Below are positions 1 to 6,599 of a stretch of 20,857 nt of DNA, piece after piece. Each line of letters starts with the position of its first letter. The stretch's first letter is position 1. This DNA is from an uncultured Muribaculaceae bacterium (lineage in GTDB: Bacteria; Bacteroidota; Bacteroidia; Bacteroidales; Muribaculaceae): contig CAJUAR010000050.1 of NCBI GenBank assembly GCA_910584495.1, forward strand, positions 1 to 20,857, given 5' to 3'. The notes beneath the pieces are model-generated. The model made no database searches. It was given only the letters and a program-made list of their open reading frames with translations, and was not told the DNA's origin. The position numbers and the translations under genes are program-made.

Positions 1-889
1 GCGTAACAATTAAATCGGTTCGAGCAAACGGATTGGCTGCGAATTTGAGGTATAAATCATATAGGCAGTTTTTAAGCTTCATCTGTGGGCGGTCGCCGGT
101 ATATTGTTCTTCGATCTCCTCCATTGTGATGATTTTCGACGGTACACCTTTTGTCTTCTTCCACTTGGCAAGAGGCTCGAACGACGCCCGCAGGGCTTCG
201 TTCGTTATTATCACATATTCAATCCGTTCAGAAGGTGTGAGTGTAATTTCCTTTTCAGCTTTTCGTGGAGCTTTCACCGCTGTTGGATTGACAAGGCGGC
301 TGTAGGCCATCTCCTCGATTTCGAAGTTTGGCCTCACTTTTCGGACTTGAGGTTCGGCAGATTCCTCCTCAGTTTCAACAGAAACTTCCATCGAATCTAT
401 AAAATATAGATTTTTCTCCCGCACATTATAGATGAAAGGACAAGTGCGGAGGTACAAAGAGTTGAAGCTACTCCAATTGCTTTTTCCTGAGTATTCACAG
501 ATTGAAGTCGGATAGATGCTGTCGGTGCATACTGCAACTCGGCCGTGCGCTATCGGACCCGCATAGTCCGTGGTGAATGTCAGCGGATTAGGCGCAATGT
601 CGACATCGCTCATAATTAGCCTTTTGGAGTAGCTTGCGCAGACATTGCGGCAGACTTGGCCGCTCGGAACAGCTACGTCTTTCATAATGTATGGCAAGCC
701 TGGAGCGTCGTTATTGTCATACAAAGGTGAAAGTTTGTATGATGATATTTCGACAGCTCCGTTGTCATCATGGGTGAAAATGAAGTCGCTTTCATTGAAC
801 GTGATTGTTACATTTTCTGCCTGCATGAAGTTTACAATACCCGAAAAGAGTATTACAACTGTGGAAATGAGTAGAACAAATCTGTTCAT
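1..889 (-). CDS. Gingipain-like C25 cysteine peptidase, N-terminal part (runs off left edge)
   Basis: An open frame of 296 codons starts at the ATG at 887-889 and stays open to the window edge, so the gene is partial at its 3' end. Residues 1-24 form a signal peptide (hydrophobic VLLISTVVILFSGIV, then FMQA). Residues about 25-190 resemble the propeptide region found before C25 domains and contain several cysteines. From residue 223 the text IEYVIITNEAL, the segment FEPLAKWKKTKGVPSKII and then EEIEEQYTGDRPQMKLKN match the start of the gingipain C25 fold (a 'plan a substitute K-x-K-G' strand followed by YxG). The catalytic His and Cys would lie beyond the edge, so activity cannot be judged. The family consists of secreted cysteine endopeptidases, often T9SS cargo. 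No TAnnTTTG promoter is seen in the 129 nt upstream, so it may be cotranscribed with the small secreted gene before it. PorU, the T9SS sortase, is also C25, but the propeptide and signal look more gingipain-like. Confidence 0.8.
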   Translation of the reverse strand, partial: MNRFVLLISTVVILFSGIVNFMQAENVTITFNESDFIFTHDDNGAVEISSYKLSPLYDNNDAPGLPYIMKDVAVPSGQVCRNVCASYSKRLIMSDVDIAPNPLTFTTDYAGPIAHGRVAVCTDSIYPTSICEYSGKSNWSSFNSLYLRTCPFIYNVREKNLYFIDSMEVSVETEEESAEPQVRKVRPNFEIEEMAYSRLVNPTAVKAPRKAEKEITLTPSERIEYVIITNEALRASFEPLAKWKKTKGVPSKIITMEEIEEQYTGDRPQMKLKNCLYDLYLKFAANPFARTDLIVT

Positions 890-915
890 TGGATTAGATT
901 TTTTGGGTTTTCGTC

Positions 916-946
916 TGCAAGTTAGGAATAAAATTCCTAACTTGCA
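916..946. other. Perfect 14-bp inverted repeat in the leader of the C25 gene
   Basis: GCAAGTTAGGAAT (917-929) and ATTCCTAACTTGC (933-945) are perfect complements around a 3-nt AAA loop, and T916/A946 add one more pair. It lies 27 nt upstream of the C25 start and 72 nt past the stop of the preceding gene. On the minus strand it is not followed by a T-run, so it is not a standard intrinsic terminator. It could be an attenuator, an RNA-processing or stability stem, or a protein-binding dyad. The structure is seen; the role is inferred. Confidence 0.7.
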
Positions 947-1018
947 AGTTTTGGTAAAAATAAATTAATCCGATTATATTATTTCGCTTTAAGTCTATGG
1001 ATTTCTTGGATATTATTT

Positions 1019-1408
1019 TTATTGAAGCGTAGAGATATATCCAACATAAGCATAGTCACCGGTTATTATTCTAATTTCATATTCACCAGGAACGTTGAAT
1101 AGATATTGACAGAAGTCATAGTCTTCTCCAAACACGACCAGACAATTATCCCCTGTCACATCCCATATTTCATAAGCGTCAATTTCGTCAGAAATTAAAT
1201 CCGATTGGAACTGGGTTGAGCTGATTAAGCATACAAGAGGACGAGAAGGAATTCGGATACCATCATTGTCTAAATTCTGCTTGTGTCCTTTCTTTTTTCT
1301 TAAGTAAACAGTTTGTGAGTTTTCATTGTTTCCGGCGAAGCTTGTTGTAGGGAATGACACAACAAGGGCAATGACTGTTAATAGAGCTAATGTTATTAGT
1401 TTTTTCAT
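1019..1408 (-). CDS. Small secreted protein, DUF3244-like
   Basis: A 129-residue protein. I chose the ATG at 1406-1408 (MKKLITLALLTVIALVV) because it begins a clean signal peptide; an in-frame ATG 42 nt further up would put a charged stretch before it and would overlap the -7 promoter element. The signal ends near residue 25 (TSFAG). The mature part is about 100 residues, beta-rich, with the pattern RPLVCLISSTQF, then AYEIWDVTGDNCLVVF, then PGEYEIRIITGDYAYVGYI, which fits the DUF3244 fold of small Bacteroidales secreted proteins (strand, turn, 'G-x-Y-x-I-x-I-x-x-G-x-Y-x-x-G-x-I' ending). Function unknown. In Bacteroidales, small secreted proteins of this kind sit beside secreted cysteine peptidases, so a role as partner or inhibitor of the C25 peptidase is possible but inferred. 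Family assignment is from pattern only. Confidence 0.75.
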   Translation of the reverse strand: MKKLITLALLTVIALVVSFPTTSFAGNNENSQTVYLRKKKGHKQNLDNDGIRIPSRPLVCLISSTQFQSDLISDEIDAYEIWDVTGDNCLVVFGEDYDFCQYLFNVPGEYEIRIITGDYAYVGYISTLQ

Positions 1409-1430
1409 TGTGGTGTGTTTTTTGTGTGCC

Positions 1431-1463
1431 CAAAGGTATGAACATTCCAAGAGTTTTGGACAA
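1431..1463 (-). promoter_or_regulatory. Bacteroidetes-type promoter for the DUF3244-like gene
   Basis: Read on the minus strand, TACCTTTG (1431-1438) matches the -7 consensus TAnnTTTG exactly. A TTG (1461-1463) lies 22 bp upstream, slightly wider than usual for the -33 box. It leaves a leader of roughly 16-20 nt before the ATG at 1408, and it sits just downstream of the repeat array. Confidence 0.6.
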
Positions 1464-1464
1464 G

Positions 1465-1522
1465 AAAAAAATGACTGAAAAATGACTGAAATTCAATCCC
1501 GTCATTTTTTCCGTCATTTTTT
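1465..1522 (-). terminator. Large imperfect hairpin after the TPR regulator gene; possible terminator
   Basis: Read on the minus strand, two copies of AAAAAATGACGG (1499-1522) are followed by a 10-nt loop (1489-1498) and two copies of CAGTCATTTTT (1467-1488), then more T residues. The arms pair over about 20 bp with g/a mismatches and one bulged A, and the 3' arm ends in a T-run. This has the shape of an intrinsic terminator for the gene ending at 1561, although the stem is AT-rich. The same sequence may instead be a regulator-binding array (see the repeat entry). Confidence 0.45.
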
Positions 1523-1544
1523 AGTTATATTTCAGTTATATTTC
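1467..1544. repeat. Three consecutive exact tandem duplications, 11-12 bp period
   Basis: On the plus strand: AAAAATGACTG twice (1467-1477, 1478-1488); after a 10-bp gap, CCGTCATTTTTT twice (1499-1510, 1511-1522); then directly AGTTATATTTC twice (1523-1533, 1534-1544). The first and second pairs are inverted relative to each other around the core ATGAC/GTCAT, giving four ATGAC cores in two orientations; the third pair has a different sequence. The period is close to one helical turn, as expected for same-face protein binding. The array fills the space between the TPR-HTH gene stop (1561) and the promoter of the DUF3244-like gene. Confidence 0.85.
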
Positions 1545-1560
1545 TCGAAAGTTAATTCAC

Positions 1561-3294
1561 TTATAATAAGCGAATTATTCCGTCAATGACTTTTACTCCG
1601 ACCTTTTTACCGAGAACTTTGATACAAAGCGTTTCTCGACGCGAAATTATTGCTCCATTCGACCTGCCGAGCAAAATTGTCATCTGCGAAGGCTTGAATC
1701 CGCACTTAATAAGCAGGGCTGTATGGAGGTCCGGCAATGTGAGATTGCCCGATGTCAGCAAGATTAAGTTTGACTTGAACTTCGGTGAATATTCCAATAC
1801 CGTCAATTCGAGTTCGTCCCACAGCGGGTCGTTTTCTTTAATGCATTTTTGGTCATTGGCTCTTTTTTGCAGCGTCTGGAAAATCTCAGACTGCAGAATG
1901 CCGGCAGAAATATCCTGTTTTGACTCGCAAGCCTCACACATGGCAAGCAATTCGTTTTTCAGCTCTTCTCCAAGCTCTTTTTCGGTTTTTGCCGCCGGTG
2001 CGATTGCCGGGTTTGTCCTGCGGGTGTCAGTCTCATTGACTTGTGGAATATCTTTTGATTTGGTGGATAAATTGAGCTCTTGTTTGAGGCGTTTGATATT
2101 TTCGATAGCCTGTTGCAATTCTATGATACGGCGTTGACCCTTAATCTTTTGATAAAAAATTGTCAGGAGCATTACCATGGCGAGAAAGACTAAGCCGTAG
2201 ACCCAGTGTCTCAGATTCATGTTGCTGCGTTCAGCTTTGGCCCGTTGTCTCTCATGCAGTGTGTAATTGTAAAGATTTTGCTGATTGATAGCGGATTGCT
2301 GTTCGTTTTCGTCGTAGAATGTTTCAAGGAGATCTCTGTAGTCCGCAATATATTGGTCCAGCGAATCAGCATTGAGGTACTGTCGCAGTTCGGGTGAGAG
2401 CAGCACCTGGTAGCCAAGCTGATGATTGTAGGTTGCCGTGCTGTTGATGAGTTCGTGGGCATATAGATATGCCGTGTCCAATATACCGGCATCAAGATAG
2501 ATAGGCGATGCATAGGCAAGCGCGCTGTTTCTCACTGATGGGTGAACTGTTTCAGGGGTATCTCTTATCAGGAACAATGCTGAATCGAGCTGCTCTGTCT
2601 CATATTTGACCGCAGCCAGATACATCTTTGATTTGGCGGCCCGCTCCGGCGCTTCATAAATATTACTAAGTTTAAGACTTTCATTGAATACATTCTCGGC
2701 TTCGGGGTATCTTTCAGCCCGAAGCAGGATGCCTCCCATCAGCTGCAGATCGTATATTATGCTGATAGTGTCATTCCTTTGGCGTTCGATGGCAAGTGAT
2801 GACCGGATATATGGAATGGCTTCGTCATAAAGTCTCAGGGAATTTAGCAATCGCCCTGTCTGGCTGAGCACGCGGATTCGCAGGTCGATATTGTCTTTGC
2901 CTGCGTCAAGACAATCGAGGGCTTTTTGAAAATAGTCCAGTGCGGTGGGATAGTCGCCAAGGTCGCTGTAGACGCGTCCTCCGTAGTAGAGGGCTTCGGG
3001 ATAGACGGTGTCCTTGCTTTGGGTGGAATAGTATTCTACCACACTGAGAATCAGACTGTCCGATTCGTGGGTGATATATGCCTTGTCACTGGCCTTGACG
3101 GTCAGGAAGTCATAGAAATGGCGATCGGCATCGGGGAGCGAACGAGGGTCGATGCTGTCGAGTGTGGCCAAAGCTTCGTTCGGCGACGCAGAAACCTCGG
3201 CGGCGATGCGCACCAATCGCTCGTCCGTCTCGTGGCCTGTGCAGCAAGTCAACAACCAAAGAAGAGTGGCAAAAACGAAGCTAAAACGGAACAT
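1561..3294 (-). CDS. Membrane-anchored TPR regulator with C-terminal helix-turn-helix
   Basis: A 577-residue protein with the layout of a one-component transmembrane regulator. Residues 1-18 are a signal or lipoprotein-like leader (LLWLLTCC; the lipobox is weak). Residues about 25-345 are helical TPR-type repeats, for example PEALYYGGRVYSDLGDYPTALDYFQKAL (99-126) and LRLYDEAIPYIRSSLAIE (153-170). One membrane helix spans about 364-381, followed by KIKGQRR, which by the positive-inside rule puts the C-terminus in the cytoplasm. A coiled coil follows (388-412). Residues about 518-562 (TLPDLHTALLIKCGFKPSQM, then LLGRSNGAIISRR) look like a helix-turn-helix of the LuxR/sigma-4 kind common in Bacteroidales TPR regulators. 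The start at 3294 is 12 nt after the amylase stop, so readthrough from there is possible. It most likely controls the small protein and peptidase next to it (inference). Confidence 0.8.
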   Translation of the reverse strand: MFRFSFVFATLLWLLTCCTGHETDERLVRIAAEVSASPNEALATLDSIDPRSLPDADRHFYDFLTVKASDKAYITHESDSLILSVVEYYSTQSKDTVYPEALYYGGRVYSDLGDYPTALDYFQKALDCLDAGKDNIDLRIRVLSQTGRLLNSLRLYDEAIPYIRSSLAIERQRNDTISIIYDLQLMGGILLRAERYPEAENVFNESLKLSNIYEAPERAAKSKMYLAAVKYETEQLDSALFLIRDTPETVHPSVRNSALAYASPIYLDAGILDTAYLYAHELINSTATYNHQLGYQVLLSPELRQYLNADSLDQYIADYRDLLETFYDENEQQSAINQQNLYNYTLHERQRAKAERSNMNLRHWVYGLVFLAMVMLLTIFYQKIKGQRRIIELQQAIENIKRLKQELNLSTKSKDIPQVNETDTRRTNPAIAPAAKTEKELGEELKNELLAMCEACESKQDISAGILQSEIFQTLQKRANDQKCIKENDPLWDELELTVLEYSPKFKSNLILLTSGNLTLPDLHTALLIKCGFKPSQMTILLGRSNGAIISRRETLCIKVLGKKVGVKVIDGIIRLL

Positions 3295-3306
3295 CAGAGA
3301 TGGTGT

Positions 3307-6300
3307 TTAGAGTATTCGTACTTTGGTTGTGCGGGGGCCTTGACGCTTGATGTAGAGACCTGTTTTAGGATTGTCCACACGGATGCCCTGCATATTGTAA
3401 TACTCCGACGGAGCCTCTTCGGCGACACCGGGCGCAATCGACGCGGAATATTCGCCCATGTCGGTCCAGCCACGGTTGCCGGTGCCTTTGAAAAGGTGGT
3501 TTGCGGCAAAGTTCTCGATGTTGTCGGTCTGCTCGCTGCCGCTGCCGTTGTTGAAGATGATGCCTGTCGAGGCTGCAGGTACTTCGCAGGTCCAGATGTC
3601 GCTCTGCCCCTCAACCTTCGCTGCAGGCATACCGGGCCAGTTTGTCGTTGTAGGACCGCCCCAATAATGAACGTTGACAGTTGGCCAGGCGGTCACGCTG
3701 TTGTCGTAGTACACACGGATGTACTCGTCGGGCACAGTCTGTCCTACCCTTGTATAGCCCGTTGCACCGTCGTAGATAAAATATGCGTCCTCGCAGATTC
3801 CGGTGATGTCCGGTGTCTGTGCGCCGTCCTTGTTGAAAATCACATTGACGGCATCCATATCGGCAAAAGTCACATAGTAATAGCTTGTGCCGTCAACTTC
3901 GACACGATCGTTTAAACTCTTGCCGGGCCAGGAACCGTTGGGCTCCACATTCTTGCCGTCGCGGCTCATGCCCCATGCATATAGGTTGGAACCTGCGGGA
4001 GCATCGACATAGACAGTGATAGAAGCGTTGGGATCAGCCTTGCGGTAGGTGACACTTCCGTTATATTCTGCCATAGCGTTGTCGAAAGCACCCCAGCTGA
4101 CAGTGACGCTCTCGCCAAAAGCCATATTCTGACCAATGGTAAACTCCACAGGAATTGCCGGGGCAATCTCGATGCGCTCACCACTGCCTATTTGGAGCCA
4201 GCCATCGGTGGCAACATCGTTGAGGGCGGCAGTGACAGTGAGTGTCTCGGTCATGAACGCACCTCCGGCCTTGTCGAAAATCACTTTTGGCGTGCCGGGG
4301 GCATCGTCGGCAGTATAGAACTCCGTTGTTCCGGGATCGGCAAACGAGGGCTTGCCGCCATGAGCCACAGGGACGGTAGCGTAGATAAATTTACCATCCT
4401 CACCCACCGGGCCTCCGTTCCAGTCCTTGACAAGCACACGTAGCTGGCCTTTGCCCGAAGGTGCCTCCACGGTGATTGTGCCCGATGTGCCGTCGAAAGT
4501 CTGCCCTGTAACGAGGTCGACATAGGTGCCGGCAGGAACGTCGGCGAACGAGGCTCCGCCGTTGACAGTCACCAGGGCATAAGAATCACGATAAGCACGC
4601 TTGAAGGCATAACCGCCCTGAGCACGGCAACCGTCGAAGGAGTACTGACCTTTGCGGAGGGCCGGTACGGCGGCGCGAATTTTATTCAGCCGTATGATGT
4701 GCTGAGCAAGGTCGCCATCGAGGGTTGCGGCTACATTGCCTTCGGCGGTAAACTCGCCGAAATCGGCGGCATTCACGTCGCCCTCGATATAATGGCCGAA
4801 ATAGGCGCGTCCCGAATCCTTGACAGGTAGGTCAGTGCCACCGGCGTCGACTTTCTTGCCGGCCTGGAATTCGACTTCAGAGCCATAGTATATACATGGA
4901 ATACCACGGAAAGTAAACATCAGCGCGAGGTTCTCGGCCCATTGCTCGGTGCCTCCTTTGAAGCGTGTCTGGTCGTCGGGGCCGGGGCAATAGTCGTGCG
5001 AATCGACGTATACCACGTTGTAGGAGGCATCATTGTAGTATTTGTCGCCTTTGCGGGCAATATCAACGGCTGCGGCAGCATTGTTGAAATTGTAGTGCAT
5101 GGGGAAGTCGATAATCGAGAAACCGCTATACTGCGAATAGTCTGGTTCGTGCCAAAGGCCGTTTTTCATAAACACATTATCGGACAACTGCTGCACCGAC
5201 GGTTCTTCGTCGCAGAGGGCCATATTGCCATAGCGGCCCTCGTCGTCGCCCTCGCGGATGAAAATGTTATCCCAATAAGTTTCGTCCCAGTTCCACCTGT
5301 CGACGAGTTCCTGCGGTGATTTCCAGGTGTAGAAATAGCTCGAAAGATTGGGCTGGCCGCGATATGTTGGTTCGCTGTAGCGGGCGCAGCACTCACCGAA
5401 CATAAAGAAAGGTGCGCCGCCGGGGCGTTTGTCCTTATATTTCTCGCCGAGGGCCATAAACTGAGGAATAAACGAAGTGTTGAACGTCAGACGGCTGATA
5501 TGGCCGGTGGTGTCGATGCGGAAGCCGTCCACGCCCATCTCTATGAATTTGCCGTAGCACTCCACAAGGTAGTTGCTCACCGCCGGATTTTCGGTGTTGA
5601 GATCCACGCAGTCGCCGGCAATCTGGCCCCACCAGCGATTGGGGAGGTCCCAGTTCCATCCCGTGCCCACATGGTGCCAGTAGTTGTGGTTGTCCTTGTT
5701 TGTGCCGTCGCTGTTTTTGAGATAAGGGAAACGTGCGGCGTATTGCTCCGTGCCGCCGAGTTCGTTGTAGTTGTCGGGCAGCATGTCGTAGTTGGGAATG
5801 ACAGCCGCCGACACATCTGCCTGGTTGCGAATGTCCTGACTTCGCCGGAAGAGCGGAGCAAAGCGAGCCTCGCCAAAATTGGAGGTGTGGTTTAGCACAA
5901 TGTCGAGGACAATCTTCATTCCTCTTGCATGCGCGGCATCGATAAGGTCCTGAAATCGCACATCGCTGTCAGAGCCCCATTCCTTGCGGCTTTCATAGCG
6001 CAGGTCGACAGAAGAAAAGTCCATGGCATGATAACCGTGGAAGTCTGTGCCCGAACAGTTTTGCACCACCGGCGTAATCCATACCGCCGTAAAACCGAGG
6101 GCTTTGATATAGTCGAGCTTGTCGATTAGGCCTTTGAAGTCGCCGCGCCAGTCGGGGTCGTTATTGGCAATTTGTACGTCCTGATGGTCCCAGCCGCAGA
6201 CATTGTTTCGGGGGTCGCCGTCGTAGAAGCGCGTGGTCATGGCAAAATAAATCGTTTCGTCGCGGAAGTCGGTCCGTTCTCCCACAAAAGTAGCCGCCGC

Positions 6301-6360
6301 TGCGGGCAACAACGCCGACAGCATGACAATCCCCGTCAATGCACTTTTCATTGAATTCAT
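3307..6360 (-). CDS. Secreted GH13 alpha-amylase with starch-binding modules
   Basis: A 1017-residue endo-acting starch hydrolase. A signal peptide ends near residue 23 (LLPAAAA). The GH13 barrel covers about 33-570 and all four classic regions are visible: VLDIVLNH (151-158), GFRID with nucleophile D283, FGE with acid/base E323, and the HD pair H455-D456. A beta domain closes the catalytic part (to about 645). Residues about 672-776 form a beta-sandwich linker domain. Two CBM26-like modules follow: 780-862 (YAWG, GSWPG, VNVIFNKDGAQTPDI) and 880-950 (VHYWGG, NWPG, GIIFNNGSGSEQTDNI). The tail EYYNMQGIRVDNPKTGLYIK (986-1005) resembles the short C-terminal sorting-type end seen in many Bacteroidales secreted proteins. 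The start is either 6360 or the second Met at 6351. It probably feeds maltodextrin use, but no SusC/D pair is in the window. Confidence 0.95.
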   Translation of the reverse strand: MNSMKSALTGIVMLSALLPAAAATFVGERTDFRDETIYFAMTTRFYDGDPRNNVCGWDHQDVQIANNDPDWRGDFKGLIDKLDYIKALGFTAVWITPVVQNCSGTDFHGYHAMDFSSVDLRYESRKEWGSDSDVRFQDLIDAAHARGMKIVLDIVLNHTSNFGEARFAPLFRRSQDIRNQADVSAAVIPNYDMLPDNYNELGGTEQYAARFPYLKNSDGTNKDNHNYWHHVGTGWNWDLPNRWWGQIAGDCVDLNTENPAVSNYLVECYGKFIEMGVDGFRIDTTGHISRLTFNTSFIPQFMALGEKYKDKRPGGAPFFMFGECCARYSEPTYRGQPNLSSYFYTWKSPQELVDRWNWDETYWDNIFIREGDDEGRYGNMALCDEEPSVQQLSDNVFMKNGLWHEPDYSQYSGFSIIDFPMHYNFNNAAAAVDIARKGDKYYNDASYNVVYVDSHDYCPGPDDQTRFKGGTEQWAENLALMFTFRGIPCIYYGSEVEFQAGKKVDAGGTDLPVKDSGRAYFGHYIEGDVNAADFGEFTAEGNVAATLDGDLAQHIIRLNKIRAAVPALRKGQYSFDGCRAQGGYAFKRAYRDSYALVTVNGGASFADVPAGTYVDLVTGQTFDGTSGTITVEAPSGKGQLRVLVKDWNGGPVGEDGKFIYATVPVAHGGKPSFADPGTTEFYTADDAPGTPKVIFDKAGGAFMTETLTVTAALNDVATDGWLQIGSGERIEIAPAIPVEFTIGQNMAFGESVTVSWGAFDNAMAEYNGSVTYRKADPNASITVYVDAPAGSNLYAWGMSRDGKNVEPNGSWPGKSLNDRVEVDGTSYYYVTFADMDAVNVIFNKDGAQTPDITGICEDAYFIYDGATGYTRVGQTVPDEYIRVYYDNSVTAWPTVNVHYWGGPTTTNWPGMPAAKVEGQSDIWTCEVPAASTGIIFNNGSGSEQTDNIENFAANHLFKGTGNRGWTDMGEYSASIAPGVAEEAPSEYYNMQGIRVDNPKTGLYIKRQGPRTTKVRIL

Positions 6361-6400
6361 GATAATAAATCGGTTGTAAGTAAGATATAATCAATAAAAA

Positions 6401-6441
6401 CTTTGCAGCACCAGGCCGCCAAACGGTATGATGCTGCAAAG
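6401..6441. promoter_or_regulatory. 10-bp inverted repeat overlapping the amylase promoter; operator candidate
   Basis: CTTTGCAGCA (6401-6410) and TGCTGCAAAG (6432-6441) are perfect complements separated by 21 bp. The promoter-side arm includes the CTTTG of the -7 element, and the other arm lies about 20-30 bp into the expected transcript. A dimeric regulator bound there could occlude polymerase. No regulator gene of the SusR/MalR kind is in the window. Confidence 0.5.
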
Positions 6442-6444
6442 ATA
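6437..6444 (-). promoter_or_regulatory. -7 element of the amylase promoter
   Basis: TATCTTTG on the minus strand fits TAnnTTTG exactly, 77 nt upstream of the amylase ATG. No good -33 TTTG box is seen at the usual distance, which would fit a promoter that needs an activator. Confidence 0.55.
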
Positions 6445-6538
6445 TGAAAAAACCTTCGGAATCACCATAAATTTATGAAAGAGTTTGCGCTTTCGCATTA
6501 GTGGCGCGTGAAGAGCCGGTTCGATGGTTTTTTTACGG

Positions 6539-6586
6539 AAGACGCCCGGCGAGATGCGGTTTTGCAACTGCATCACGCCGGGTCTT
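6539..6586 (-). terminator. GC-rich hairpin after the M56 gene; terminator or processing stem
   Basis: On the minus strand AAGACCCGGCG (6576-6586) pairs with CGCCGGGCGTCTT (6539-6551) apart from a 2-nt GC bulge, with a further short GCAT/ATGC stem inside. It begins 13 nt past the stop of the M56 gene. No T-run follows on that strand, so it is not a standard intrinsic terminator; it could block exonucleases or stop polymerase with help. The rest of 6361-6599 holds only the amylase leader and promoter. Confidence 0.45.
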
Positions 6587-6599
6587 AGTATGATTGCTG

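Noticed and set aside
1..889. Identity of the partial C25 gene as porU (T9SS sortase)
   Set aside because: The signal peptide plus propeptide-like region and the neighbours fit a gingipain-like peptidase better; the deciding C-terminal part is outside the window.
2926..3915. Plus-strand frame of 329 codons across the regulator start and the amylase end
   Set aside because: It lies antisense to two clear genes, has no signal, domain or promoter, and its residues look like reversed coding bias.
6391..6576. Minus-strand 61-codon frame between the amylase and M56 genes
   Set aside because: It crosses the amylase promoter and a hairpin, has no ribosome-binding context and no family resemblance.
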